Notes under the pieces: model-generated
What the model was told of the DNA's origin: nothing
Seen by the model: only the letters and a program-made list of their open reading frames with translations
Database searches by the model: none
Position numbers and translations under genes: made by a program
NCBI RefSeq assembly: GCF_037963865.1
Contig: NZ_CP150170.1
Location: 5,766,001 to 5,830,000 of the forward strand
Direction: 5' to 3'
Origin: Paenibacillus sp. FSL R10-2734
GTDB lineage: Bacteria; Bacillota; Bacilli; Paenibacillales; Paenibacillaceae
Length of the DNA stretch: 64,000 nucleotides
Part shown: in pieces, positions 44,130-52,518 of the stretch
Position numbering within the stretch: the stretch's first letter is position 1
How the letters are laid out: every line of letters begins with the position of its first letter

Positions 44130-45011
44130 TTATCCTTTAATTCCTCCGGCAGTAGATCCACCAATAAAATGCTTCTGAGCAGCAAAGTAGATTAAAATAG
44201 AAGGCAACAATCCAATGATTGACATCGCTATGTTTTTATTCCAGCTAAAATCTGCTGACGTCGTATCTAAAGCCATTCTAAGTGCAATTGCAACGGGATA
44301 CTTATCTACTGAAGAAATATAAATTAATGGACCTTGGAAATCAGTAAATGTCCAAATGAACTGAAATAAAGCGACCGTAATTAGCGCTGGTTTGATAATC
44401 GGAACCAACACTCTCGTCATTATCCCAAAAGAGTTGCAGCCGTCTATTCTTGCTGCCTCATCTAATTCCGTAGGAATCGTTCTGAAAAATTGAATCAGCA
44501 TATAAACAAAAAATGTATCGCAAGCAAATGCAGAATTCGCAATTAAGGGAATATAAGAATCTAATAGACCCGCATTTTTCCAAAAAATATACATAGGGAT
44601 TCTAGTAACGATTCCTGGTAAAAAGAGTGTTGCTATCATCATTGGGAAAAGAATTTTCTTCATAGGAAAATTAAATCTTGCGAATCCATAGGCAGCCAGC
44701 GTACAAGAAATTAACGTTAACAACACTTTAGGTATTACAATTGAAAATGAGTTTAAGAAGTAGGTTGAGAATGTATACTGGCTAGAAGTCTTCCACCCTT
44801 CAACATAAGGTGTGAAATCAAAAGAGCTAGGCACAAACCAAATGGATTTAAAAATCTCTGTGTTACTTTTAAAAGATGCACCAAATAACCAAAGAATCGG
44901 ATAGAGCATAAGCAATGTGCCTAAGATCAAAAGGAAATATTTGAAAAAAACACTAACTTTCTTTTTCACTCGTTCATTTCTATTCTTTTTGAAGTTTATT
45001 GCTTGTTCCAT
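44130..45011 (-). CDS. Carbohydrate ABC transporter permease (MalG/AraQ type), module C
   Basis: 293 residues. First membrane segment FLLILGTLLMLYPILWLFG; EAA loop ELDEAARIDGCNSFGIMTRV; C-terminus GGSTAGGIKG, typical of this subfamily. GGAGGG is 7 bases before the ATG. Only one base separates it from the upstream permease. Confidence 0.93.
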   Translation of the reverse strand: MEQAINFKKNRNERVKKKVSVFFKYFLLILGTLLMLYPILWLFGASFKSNTEIFKSIWFVPSSFDFTPYVEGWKTSSQYTFSTYFLNSFSIVIPKVLLTLISCTLAAYGFARFNFPMKKILFPMMIATLFLPGIVTRIPMYIFWKNAGLLDSYIPLIANSAFACDTFFVYMLIQFFRTIPTELDEAARIDGCNSFGIMTRVLVPIIKPALITVALFQFIWTFTDFQGPLIYISSVDKYPVAIALRMALDTTSADFSWNKNIAMSIIGLLPSILIYFAAQKHFIGGSTAGGIKG

Positions 45012-45012
45012 G

Positions 45013-45891
45013 TTATTTCCCTCCGTCAGCGTAGAATACCCATTTACTTGACGTTTTGAATAGGATCGTTGTAAAGATCATTATCATAACAAATAACACC
45101 CAAGATAACGCTCCGGAATAACCCATATCAAAATTCTTAAACGCACTTTCATAAATGTACATCGGTAATAAATAAGTACTCTTCATCGGGCCACCGCCCG
45201 TTACTAAAAACGGTCCATCAAACTCTTGGAAGGCTTGTACTAGCTGTAAAATTAAATTGAAGAAAATGATTGGTGTTAACTGTGGTAAAGTTACTGAGAA
45301 AAACTGTCTAAACTTTGATGCACCATCAATAGATGAGGCTTCATATAATTCTTGAGGTATTTCTGACAATGCATTTAGAAAAATAACCATAGCAGAACCA
45401 AATTGCCAAATCCGTAATAAGACAATGGTAAACATGGCTCCATTCGGGCTTGAAAACCACCCTATACTATCCATTCCAACCATATTTAATGCCATATTTA
45501 TTAATCCATCACTTTTGAACAGGAACTGCCATAAAACAGCGATAGCTACGTTAGCCCCTAATATAGATGGAATATAATAAGCGGTTCTAAAAAAACCGAT
45601 TCCCTTTAATTTGAAATTCATGATATAGGCAATAAATAATGCAAATATTAATTTTAAAGGTACGGTAAAGATTACGAACTTTATCGTGGCTTTTAACGAT
45701 ACCCAAAAGGTAGGATCATTTGTAAACATTCTTATATAATTATCAAAACCTATAAAAGCAGGCTCATCTAATAACGAATAGTTGGTGAAACTATAATAGA
45801 ATGACATTAAAAAAGGATAGATAACAAAGAAACAGATTCCTATTAACCACGGAGTTAAATAAAACAAGCCTGTATACTTATTCCTTTTCAC
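45013..45891 (-). CDS. Sugar ABC transporter permease (MalF/UgpA/AraP type), module C
   Basis: 292 residues from a GTG at 45891 with AAGGAGG 6 bases upstream; the longer frame to 45912 would place the ribosome site inside the gene. Opening segment YTGLFYLTPWLIGICFFVIY; EAA loop ELYEASSIDGASKFRQF. It differs in class from the LplB permeases of modules A and B, so module C has a separate origin. Confidence 0.92.
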   Translation of the reverse strand: MKRNKYTGLFYLTPWLIGICFFVIYPFLMSFYYSFTNYSLLDEPAFIGFDNYIRMFTNDPTFWVSLKATIKFVIFTVPLKLIFALFIAYIMNFKLKGIGFFRTAYYIPSILGANVAIAVLWQFLFKSDGLINMALNMVGMDSIGWFSSPNGAMFTIVLLRIWQFGSAMVIFLNALSEIPQELYEASSIDGASKFRQFFSVTLPQLTPIIFFNLILQLVQAFQEFDGPFLVTGGGPMKSTYLLPMYIYESAFKNFDMGYSGALSWVLFVMIMIFTTILFKTSSKWVFYADGGK

Positions 45892-45906
45892 GGTTTTCCT
45901 CCTTGT

Positions 45907-45946
45907 ATACACAGGACATGAAGGTGGACTTTCATATCCTGTGTAT
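45907..45946 (-). other. Intercistronic hairpin between binding protein and permease genes
   Basis: ATACACAGGACATGAA pairs with TTCATATCCTGTGTAT (one mismatch), a 16-bp stem. In such operons a stem here usually protects the upstream mRNA and lets the binding protein outnumber the permeases (known principle, inferred here). No T-tract. Confidence 0.65.
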
Positions 45947-45970
45947 CCTTTGTTTCAATTACTTACTTTC

Positions 45971-47272
45971 TCACTTTTTAAAGCTTTGTTCTTGTTCTTT
46001 AAAAGCTGTATATAAAGCATTTGCAGCTTCTTTTTTATCCATTTCACCATAATCCAGTTTTGTAATTACATCTAATGTCACATCATTCAATTTTGCAGTA
46101 TCCCATTTGTACATAGTAGAAAGATTGGTATCCACTTTTTTCTCACCTAATTCCAAAATTTTAGAGGTTAGTGGAGAAATTAACTGCTCTTTATCAAGTA
46201 CCGCTTTTCCAGCTATACTATCTGGAATACCATTTTCAAGCTTTTGAATTTTGTTTGCTTCCTCATTATTCATTAAGAAGTTAATTAATTTTGCAGCGCT
46301 TTCTTTATGCTTGGTTGTTTTAGGTACAGAATAAACCATGGATGGCTTTGTCCAGACACCTGTTGATTTCTCATCCTTCATTGATGGATAACTAGCAACT
46401 TCTAAATCAAATCCTTGTTCTTTTAATTGATTTTGAATGGTATTCGTATTAGCTATAAACTCAAAGAAAGTTACCCACTTACCTTCCATAAGCGCCGGTG
46501 CTGGTGCTCCTTCAATGGAACCCGAGTTATCCACTTCTTTTTTGGACGGCATAATTTTCTTTTCAACCAAGTCGCGATAGAAAGTTAACAAGTTCTCAAA
46601 GTCTGATTCTTTATAGTTCATATTGCCATTATCATCAGAAATCGGCAGTCCCGTTTGCTGTGCTAATATCGAGAAAAACACGATCGGAGAAGCATATTTT
46701 GAACCGAAAAAATTAGCCATTGGATAATAATCTTCAGGCAGCTTATCTCTCATTGCAAAAACATCATCCCAAGATTGAGGTGCTTCAATTCCGTACTTAT
46801 CAGTCACTGTTTTATTATAAAGTAATGGCCTATAGTTAGTTGAAAGTGGCAGCCCTAATAACTTGCCGTCAGATTCTAAAGGTGCCAGCACATCTTCAGA
46901 GAAATTAGAGATTCCAATGCTTTCACCAAGCTCCTTCAAATCCATTAATTGATTTTTATATTGATCCATCCACATGGAATCCAAACGGATCACATCAGGC
47001 GCTGTTCCTCCAGCTAATTGTGTAGTCATTTTTTCCTGATATCCACCATAGCCGCCGAACTCTGTCTTCACTTTAATGTTTGGATTTTGTTCTTCAAACT
47101 TAGTAATGGCTTCTTGAATAGCTTTATTGCGTGAATCCCCTCCCCACCAACTAATTCGAATCTCTTCTTTTCCATCTTTACTAGTTACATCACTATTTTT
47201 CCCACATCCTGATAAAAGTGATACTCCCACCAAAACTGTTCCACAAATAGTTAACATTCTTCTCAATTTCAC
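45971..47272 (-). CDS. Extracellular sugar-binding lipoprotein (family 1 type), module C
   Basis: 433 residues from a GTG, GGGAGG 8 bases upstream. Signal peptide MLTICGTVLVGVSL with lipobox LLSGC; mature part has MalE-like features (RISWWGGDSRNKAIQEAITK; NPNIKVKTEFGGYGGYQEKM; GGTAPDVIRLDS). Shorter than the lipoproteins of modules A and B, consistent with mono- or disaccharide-size ligands. First gene of the six-gene module C operon, divergent from the ArsR-type gene. Confidence 0.93.
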   Translation of the reverse strand: MKLRRMLTICGTVLVGVSLLSGCGKNSDVTSKDGKEEIRISWWGGDSRNKAIQEAITKFEEQNPNIKVKTEFGGYGGYQEKMTTQLAGGTAPDVIRLDSMWMDQYKNQLMDLKELGESIGISNFSEDVLAPLESDGKLLGLPLSTNYRPLLYNKTVTDKYGIEAPQSWDDVFAMRDKLPEDYYPMANFFGSKYASPIVFFSILAQQTGLPISDDNGNMNYKESDFENLLTFYRDLVEKKIMPSKKEVDNSGSIEGAPAPALMEGKWVTFFEFIANTNTIQNQLKEQGFDLEVASYPSMKDEKSTGVWTKPSMVYSVPKTTKHKESAAKLINFLMNNEEANKIQKLENGIPDSIAGKAVLDKEQLISPLTSKILELGEKKVDTNLSTMYKWDTAKLNDVTLDVITKLDYGEMDKKEAANALYTAFKEQEQSFKK

Positions 47273-47342
47273 TTCGAAGACCTCCCAATTAAAATTAACC
47301 TTATGTAAATCTGTTCTAAGTTCAAACCAAACATTATCACAA

Positions 47343-47356
47343 TGAAAGCGCTACTT
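47343..47356. promoter_or_regulatory. Partial cre-like site upstream of module C
   Basis: TGAAAGCGCT matches the left part and core of the cre consensus; the last four bases (ACTT) do not. It lies about 70 bases upstream of the binding-protein start. Confidence 0.35.
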
Positions 47357-47568
47357 CAACGTAATAACAACGTTTCTTTCAAACTTTTACTTTATTGTCA
47401 ACTATACATAAACCTTATTTACCTATCGTTTTTTATGTTTACAAAAAAGTTAACTATATCGAGTTTATTAGAGTATAAAATTGACATTGATTTCACTACC
47501 TTATATAATTTTCTCAAAATGAGGTTGTTCAACATTGAATGAAATTCTAATTTGCAAGGGGAGGTAAT

Positions 47569-48486
47569 ATGTTAATAGAGCTTGATAAAGATGGCATTTC
47601 CGTTTTGAAAGCACTTGCATCCGATACAAGAGTTTCAATCATCAAATTGTTATTAAATACACCTCTAACTGTCAGTGAGCTTGCCATAGAGCTAGGATTA
47701 AGCAAAGCTATCATTTCACGCGATATTCGATTGCTAGAAGATTCTAAGATAATTAAACTTCAAGAAAACTCAGAAATTACTGATAGTCGAAAAAAGAAGT
47801 TTATTCTTAATGTTGATCATATTGAAATCAACTTCCCCAAAAAAATACATCTTCCTTTTAAGGAAATTACTAGTGAAATAAAATTAGGTTATTATTCTAA
47901 TTTCTCAGTCGTCCCTACTTGTGGACTGGCTAGCTCAACAAAAGTAATTGGAGACTTAGATGATCAACGTGCGTTCGTTTCTAATGATCGTGTAGACGCT
48001 TCGTTATTGTGGTTTGCAGATGGTTTTGTTGAATATATAATTCCAAATCATTTGAAAAGAAATAGCCAAGCCGAATTATTAGAATTATCCCTAGAATTAT
48101 CTTCAGAATTTCCTGAATCCAACAATACTTGGCCAAGTGATATTTCTTTTTATATCAATGATATTTTTTTAGGAACTTGGACTGCGCCAGGTAATTTCTC
48201 AGACGTACGTGGAAAGCTGACACCAAATTGGTGGGCAAACGGTCTAAGCCAATATGGTTTGCTAAAGCATTTAAGAGTCACCAAGAAAGATACTGGAATG
48301 GATGGTCACAAAATATCCTCTGTTACACTTGCAAATTTAAATATCGAGGATTCCCCATTCATAAAATTAAAGATTGGTATTGACGAAAATTCTAAAAACA
48401 AAGGCGGACTTACGATTTTCGGACAAGATTTTGGTAATTATCCTCAAAATATTTTATTAAAGATATACTACTCTGAAGGAGAATAA
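47569..48486 (+). CDS. ArsR-type HTH regulator with sugar-responsive-like C-terminal domain
   Basis: 305 residues. Winged HTH at about 8-75 (LKALASDTRVSIIKLLLN, LTVSELAIELGLSKAIISRDIRLL). The long C-terminal ~220 residues form a beta-rich domain (GDLDDQRAFVSNDRVDASLLWF; FLGTWTAPGNFSDVRG). Long ArsR-like proteins of this design sit next to hemicellulose or arabinoside gene clusters. GGGGAGG precedes the ATG. Divergent from the module C operon across about 300 AT-rich bases that must carry both promoters. Base composition is AT-rich like module C, so it travelled with it. Confidence 0.88.
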   Translation: MLIELDKDGISVLKALASDTRVSIIKLLLNTPLTVSELAIELGLSKAIISRDIRLLEDSKIIKLQENSEITDSRKKKFILNVDHIEINFPKKIHLPFKEITSEIKLGYYSNFSVVPTCGLASSTKVIGDLDDQRAFVSNDRVDASLLWFADGFVEYIIPNHLKRNSQAELLELSLELSSEFPESNNTWPSDISFYINDIFLGTWTAPGNFSDVRGKLTPNWWANGLSQYGLLKHLRVTKKDTGMDGHKISSVTLANLNIEDSPFIKLKIGIDENSKNKGGLTIFGQDFGNYPQNILLKIYYSEGE

Positions 48487-48534
48487 TGGACGCTTGATCA
48501 ACAATGCGTTCGGACTCCAAAGCTCTTATTACCA

Positions 48535-48695
48535 ACAAATGCGCTGTTCTGGGATGCTAACGGACTCCAGGGACTTTATCGGACTGAAAACACACGATAT
48601 CGCCCCTGATTATGATGATTAACGTCTCTCGAGTCCGCAACTCGCCCCAAAAGCATCAAAATGCGCAAATAGCTGTACCTGAGTCCGTTACACAT
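48535..48695. repeat. Imperfect inverted-repeat intergenic element with GGACTC cores
   Basis: TAACGGACTCCAGG (about 48558) is mirrored by CCTGAGTCCGTTA (about 48680), and AAATGCGCTGTTCTGGGATGC by a GCATCAAAATGCGCA stretch. GGACTCC/GAGTCCG recurs four times between 48510 and 48690. The rest of the 48487-48855 gap contains further short TTGTA...ACAA pairs and no credible gene. Confidence 0.6.
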
Positions 48696-48855
48696 GAGCA
48701 AGTGGTTCGTAAGGTTACGTTCGGGTAGGCTCGTTGTATTTTGTGCAACAGAAATTTTTTGAGCTGAAAGAGCGCTTTCTATTGTACAATCTGCAATGAC
48801 CACATGTAATTGAATGGACGGGCCAAGTTTATATCTCTCCCTTTTTCATGAAAAT

Positions 48856-48902
48856 AAAACGGTCAAGTTCAAGGGCTAGTTTGCCCTGAACTTGACCGTT
48901 TT
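48856..48902. terminator. Perfect bidirectional terminator after prkA
   Basis: AAAACGGTCAAGTTCAAGGGC pairs with GCCCTGAACTTGACCGTTTT across a 6-base loop, about 20 bp of perfect stem with A and T tracts on either side. Confidence 0.9.
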
Positions 48903-48937
48903 CTCTTTTAAAGACATATTGTATTCTTGCTTGACGT

Positions 48938-50833
48938 TTACCGATTGAGCAGACTTCCCACATACTTCAGTAGCTCATTCGCGCAAATTGGGCAGTATTG
49001 GTGTCCATCAATAAGTCTGGCGCACACCTCGTTGATCCGTTTGAGCTGACTTTCATCCGGCGTTTTGGACGAGGTGGTGATTTTGACGATATCTTTGAGA
49101 TCTGTGAACAGCTTCTTCTCAATCGCTTCCCGCAGGCGGTCGTGATTGTTGTACTCGAATTTCTTCCCTTTGCGTGAATACGCGGAAATCCGGATCAGAA
49201 TCTCTTCACGGAACGCTTTTTTAGCATTCTCAGAGATACCAATTTGCTCTTCAATCGAACGCATTAACCGCTCATCTGGCTCCATTTCCTCATCCGTCAG
49301 TGGATCACGGATTTTGGACCAATTGCAGAAGGCTTCAATATTATCGAGATAATTCTCAAATAATGTCTTAGCCGACTCCTCGAAGGAGTATACGAAGGCC
49401 TTTTGCACTTCGCTTTTAGCCAAAATATCGTATTCCTTACGAGCAATGGAGATGAAGTTCAAATAACGCTCCCGCTCCTCTTTTGTAATCGATGGATGCT
49501 GATCCAGACCGTCTTTAATTGCCCGCAGCACATCCAGTGCGTTCATGCACTGCAGATCACCTTTAATCAAAGCGCTGGAAATCCGGTTGATAACATATCG
49601 TGGATCAATTCCGGACATGCCCTCATCCAAATACTCCGTTTGCATTTCCTTCAGGTCTGCCTCTTTGTAGCCCTCGACCTCTTCACCATCATACATGCGG
49701 AGCTTTTTGATCAGATCCATGCCTTGTTTTTTGCTCTCTTTTAAACGGGTGAGGATCGAGAAAATAGCAGCGGCACGCAGCGCATGCGGCGCAATATGCA
49801 CATGATTCATATCACTCTGGGCGATCAGCTTCGCGTAAATTTTTTCCTCTTCCGACACTCTAAGGTTATACGGGACAGGCATGACAATCATACGGGACTG
49901 AAGCGCTTCATTCTTTTTGTTCGAAATAAATGATTTATATTCCGTTTCATTGGTATGTGCAATGATCATTTCGTCAGCACTAATTAAAGCGAAGCGTCCA
50001 GCCTTAAAATTGCCTTCTTGCGTAAGTGACAGCAGGTTCCACAGAAACTTCTCATCGCATTTGAGCATTTCCTGAAATTCCATCAGCCCACGGTTAGCTT
50101 TATTCAGCTCTCCGTCAAAACGGTAAGCGCGCGGATCAGATTCCGAACCAAATTCAGTAATGGTCGAGAAATCGATACTGCCGGTCAAATCGGCGATATC
50201 TTGAGACTTCGGATCGGATGGACTGAAGGTACCAATACCTACCCGCTCTTCTTCTGACAAAATAACACGAGTCACTTTGACCTGCTCAATATCACCCGCA
50301 TATTCATTTCTCAGCCGCATCTGGCAGGAAGGGCACAAGTTGCCCTCAATGCGTACACCGAGCTCCTTCTCAATCTCTGGACGTAGTTCTAGCGGAATCA
50401 AATGCAGCGGATCTTCATGCATCGGGCAGCCCTCTATTGCGTATACCGCACCCGCGTCGGTCCGCGAGTACTGTTCCAAACCACGTTTAAGCAGCGTGAC
50501 TAGGGTCGATTTCCCCCCACTGACAGGTCCCATTAATAACAAAATCCGTTTTCGAACATCAAGCCGACGTGCTGCAGAATGAAAATATTCCTCGACCAAC
50601 TTTTCGACTGCGCGATCAAGTCCAAAAATCTCCTGTTCAAAAAACTTATACCGCTTGCGTCCGTTTATGTCCTCTACGCCGTGTGACTTAATCATGTCAT
50701 AAACGCGGGAGTGAGCCGTTTTAGCGGGAGAGGGGTCTTTTCTCAAAAGTTCTATATACTGCTTGAAGGTCCCGCTCCACGCCAAACGGTCGTTCTCAGC
50801 CCGATACGAAGCTATTCGCTCAAAAATGTCCAT
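48938..50833 (-). CDS. prkA: PrkA serine protein kinase / AAA-like ATPase (sporulation-associated)
   Basis: 631 residues, the family length. The PrkA AAA-like N-terminal domain has the P-loop GPVSGGKST near residue 105 and the IEGCPMHEDPLHLIP and EGNLCPSCQMRL stretches; the C-terminal kinase-like domain follows, with a Cys pair (CPIC) near the end. GAGGAGG precedes the ATG. Described as a sporulation kinase in Bacillus, with protease-like activity reported by some. Usually linked with yhbH and spoVR; yhbH is not in the window. A decayed copy of its 3' end lies at 40045. Confidence 0.95.
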   Translation of the reverse strand: MDIFERIASYRAENDRLAWSGTFKQYIELLRKDPSPAKTAHSRVYDMIKSHGVEDINGRKRYKFFEQEIFGLDRAVEKLVEEYFHSAARRLDVRKRILLLMGPVSGGKSTLVTLLKRGLEQYSRTDAGAVYAIEGCPMHEDPLHLIPLELRPEIEKELGVRIEGNLCPSCQMRLRNEYAGDIEQVKVTRVILSEEERVGIGTFSPSDPKSQDIADLTGSIDFSTITEFGSESDPRAYRFDGELNKANRGLMEFQEMLKCDEKFLWNLLSLTQEGNFKAGRFALISADEMIIAHTNETEYKSFISNKKNEALQSRMIVMPVPYNLRVSEEEKIYAKLIAQSDMNHVHIAPHALRAAAIFSILTRLKESKKQGMDLIKKLRMYDGEEVEGYKEADLKEMQTEYLDEGMSGIDPRYVINRISSALIKGDLQCMNALDVLRAIKDGLDQHPSITKEERERYLNFISIARKEYDILAKSEVQKAFVYSFEESAKTLFENYLDNIEAFCNWSKIRDPLTDEEMEPDERLMRSIEEQIGISENAKKAFREEILIRISAYSRKGKKFEYNNHDRLREAIEKKLFTDLKDIVKITTSSKTPDESQLKRINEVCARLIDGHQYCPICANELLKYVGSLLNR

Positions 50834-51014
50834 TGCTCGCTGCCTCCTCTTGCGCTCCTACTTGCTCTCCTATAGCGATAAAAAGTGTATTACATACCTA
50901 TGCGGAAAGCGCTGAATAGTTGACCTCTTTTTTGCTGTGCTATAATAGAGAATCATAAAATCGCAGTAAAACCTTAATGGGAAAGCCGAAAAAAATGGCT
51001 ACGGGAGTGACACT

Positions 51015-51944
51015 ATGGCGGTACGACATGAAACGGAGCTGTATGCTCCTTTGAAGGTTTTTTTTGAAAAGCAAGGATACAGCATCAAAGGTGAGGTTCG
51101 AACTTGCGATTTGGTGGGTATTCGTGAAGATTTAGAGCACCCTCTAATCGTGGAGATGAAAAAATCGTTCAACCTCGCCTTGCTGCTGCAAGGGGTCGAA
51201 CGACTAAAGCTTAGCCCTAACGTCTATCTCGCAGTGGAACGTGTCCGTGATAAAAAAGGCGCGGTGAACCAGCGCTGGGGTGAGCTTAGCGGGCTGTGCC
51301 GCCGTCTCGGCCTCGGACTGATCACCGTTGTCTTCTATAAGACGAAGGCACCGCTCGTCGAGGTGCTCGTCGAGCCGGACGAGACGCCGCCTACGCAGCG
51401 CAGCAACAAGCGGCGGCGCGAGCGCCTGCTCTATGAGTTCCGCGAGCGCAGCGGTGACTATAACATCGGCGGCAGCACGCGCGTCAAGCTCGTGACGGCC
51501 TACCGCGAGAAAGCGCTGCGTGTCGCGCTTTCTCTGCAGGCAGCGGAGGCGGAAGCCGCCGTCGCTGCCGAGAAGGCCGCTGCGAAGGCTTCGCTCGCAG
51601 CGGGCAAACGTGCAGCGGCGAGCACCGCTGCACAGGCTCCGGCGCTGAGCTCAGCGCCGGAGGGGCGTGCTGCCGGGGACACGGCAGCACGGGAGGCAGC
51701 GGCGGCTGGCACGCGAAGCGGTGCCCCAAGCGCTGCCTCAAGTACGCGCTCGGCCGGGATCACTCCGGCCGAGCTGCGGAAGCGTAGCGGCGTACCCACC
51801 GCCGCCGCTATGCTTCAGCACAACTACTACGGCTGGTTCCACCGTGTCAGCCGTGGGCGCTACAGCCTGACCCCAGCCGGTCAGGCCGCGCTAGTGGAGT
51901 ACGCCGCTATAACTGGCGGCGCCTCCCATGACAGCAATCTTTAA
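51015..51944 (+). CDS. DUF2161 family putative PD-(D/E)XK phosphodiesterase
   Basis: 309 residues. N-terminal nuclease-like core (ETELYAPLKVFFEKQGYSIKGEV, then CDLVGI with Asp and IVEMKKSF with the E-x-K pair). Residues about 175-260 are an Ala/Ser-rich low-complexity insert coded by strongly GC-rich DNA unlike its neighbours, followed by a helical C-terminal domain (LRKRSGVPTAAAMLQHNYYGWF). GGGAGTG upstream of the ATG. Divergent from prkA. The function of the family is unknown. Confidence 0.88.
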   Translation: MAVRHETELYAPLKVFFEKQGYSIKGEVRTCDLVGIREDLEHPLIVEMKKSFNLALLLQGVERLKLSPNVYLAVERVRDKKGAVNQRWGELSGLCRRLGLGLITVVFYKTKAPLVEVLVEPDETPPTQRSNKRRRERLLYEFRERSGDYNIGGSTRVKLVTAYREKALRVALSLQAAEAEAAVAAEKAAAKASLAAGKRAAASTAAQAPALSSAPEGRAAGDTAAREAAAAGTRSGAPSAASSTRSAGITPAELRKRSGVPTAAAMLQHNYYGWFHRVSRGRYSLTPAGQAALVEYAAITGGASHDSNL

Positions 51945-52065
51945 CAATAGCTAGCCCTACCTTAAGCGAAGCTTCTTTCAACTTAATCTTTTGCTCAGGC
52001 TTTTATCTTTTACTCGGGCTTTATACGTATATTCCATTGCAAACGCAGCAATGTCTAAACAACGC

Positions 52066-52097
52066 CAAAAAGCATCCCACCTACGGGATGCTTTTTG
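52066..52097 (+). terminator. Terminator after the DUF2161 gene
   Basis: AAAAAGCATCCC and GGGATGCTTTTT form a perfect 12-bp stem over a 6-base loop, ending in a T-run. Confidence 0.9.
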
Positions 52098-52164
52098 GGT
52101 ATTCCAATCTTGCCACATTAGTATCTGATTTCCTACCACGTTCGTATTGCTGACACACTAAAAA

Positions 52165-52348
52165 TTAGGGAAATCCTCCCTAAAAATCTTCACTTTACGC
52201 GCTATAAAGCGAATTTCAGGGAATTTCCCCCTGATTTTCGCCAGATTCGCCCCTAAAAAGGTTTTTTCCTTATTTTTTAGGGAGAAATTCCCTTAAAGCT
52301 CCATTTCAGAGTTCATATTGGCCAGTTTTAGGGAAGATTTCCCTAAAA
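52165..52348. repeat. Four spaced TTAGGGAAnnTTCCCTAA palindromes
   Basis: Hairpins at 52165-52183, 52216-52234, 52277-52296 and 52326-52348, about 50-60 bases apart, all variants of TTAGGGA(N)TCCCTAA. No coding sequence. The rest of the 51945-52518 gap shows nothing else beyond the terminator. Confidence 0.75.
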
Positions 52349-52518
52349 TGATCTCACACCATACGCTGCGTCATGCCAAATGTAAATTATATCCTAATAA
52401 TCGGTTCAAGCGCGTCCTGCGTTCTTTTTTGACCATTCCAGTCTTTCCATCCGTCCATTCATCTCCACGCTATTTACTCAGTCAGCAAGATCCTTTAATC
52501 AACCACATCAGCCCACAC

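Noticed and set aside
48576..48803. 75-residue minus-strand ORF
   Set aside because: Falls on a palindromic repeat region; no ribosome site, and composition follows the repeat.
12299..48990. Insertion sequence or transposon explaining the modules
   Set aside because: No transposase, integrase or terminal inverted repeats were seen; the boundaries are copies of host genes.
51484..51799. Two minus-strand Ala/Arg-rich ORFs
   Set aside because: By-products of the GC-rich alanine tract in the DUF2161 gene; no ribosome site or recognisable domain.
52165..52348. CRISPR array
   Set aside because: Only four imperfect palindromic units, variable repeats, no uniform spacers and no cas genes in the window.
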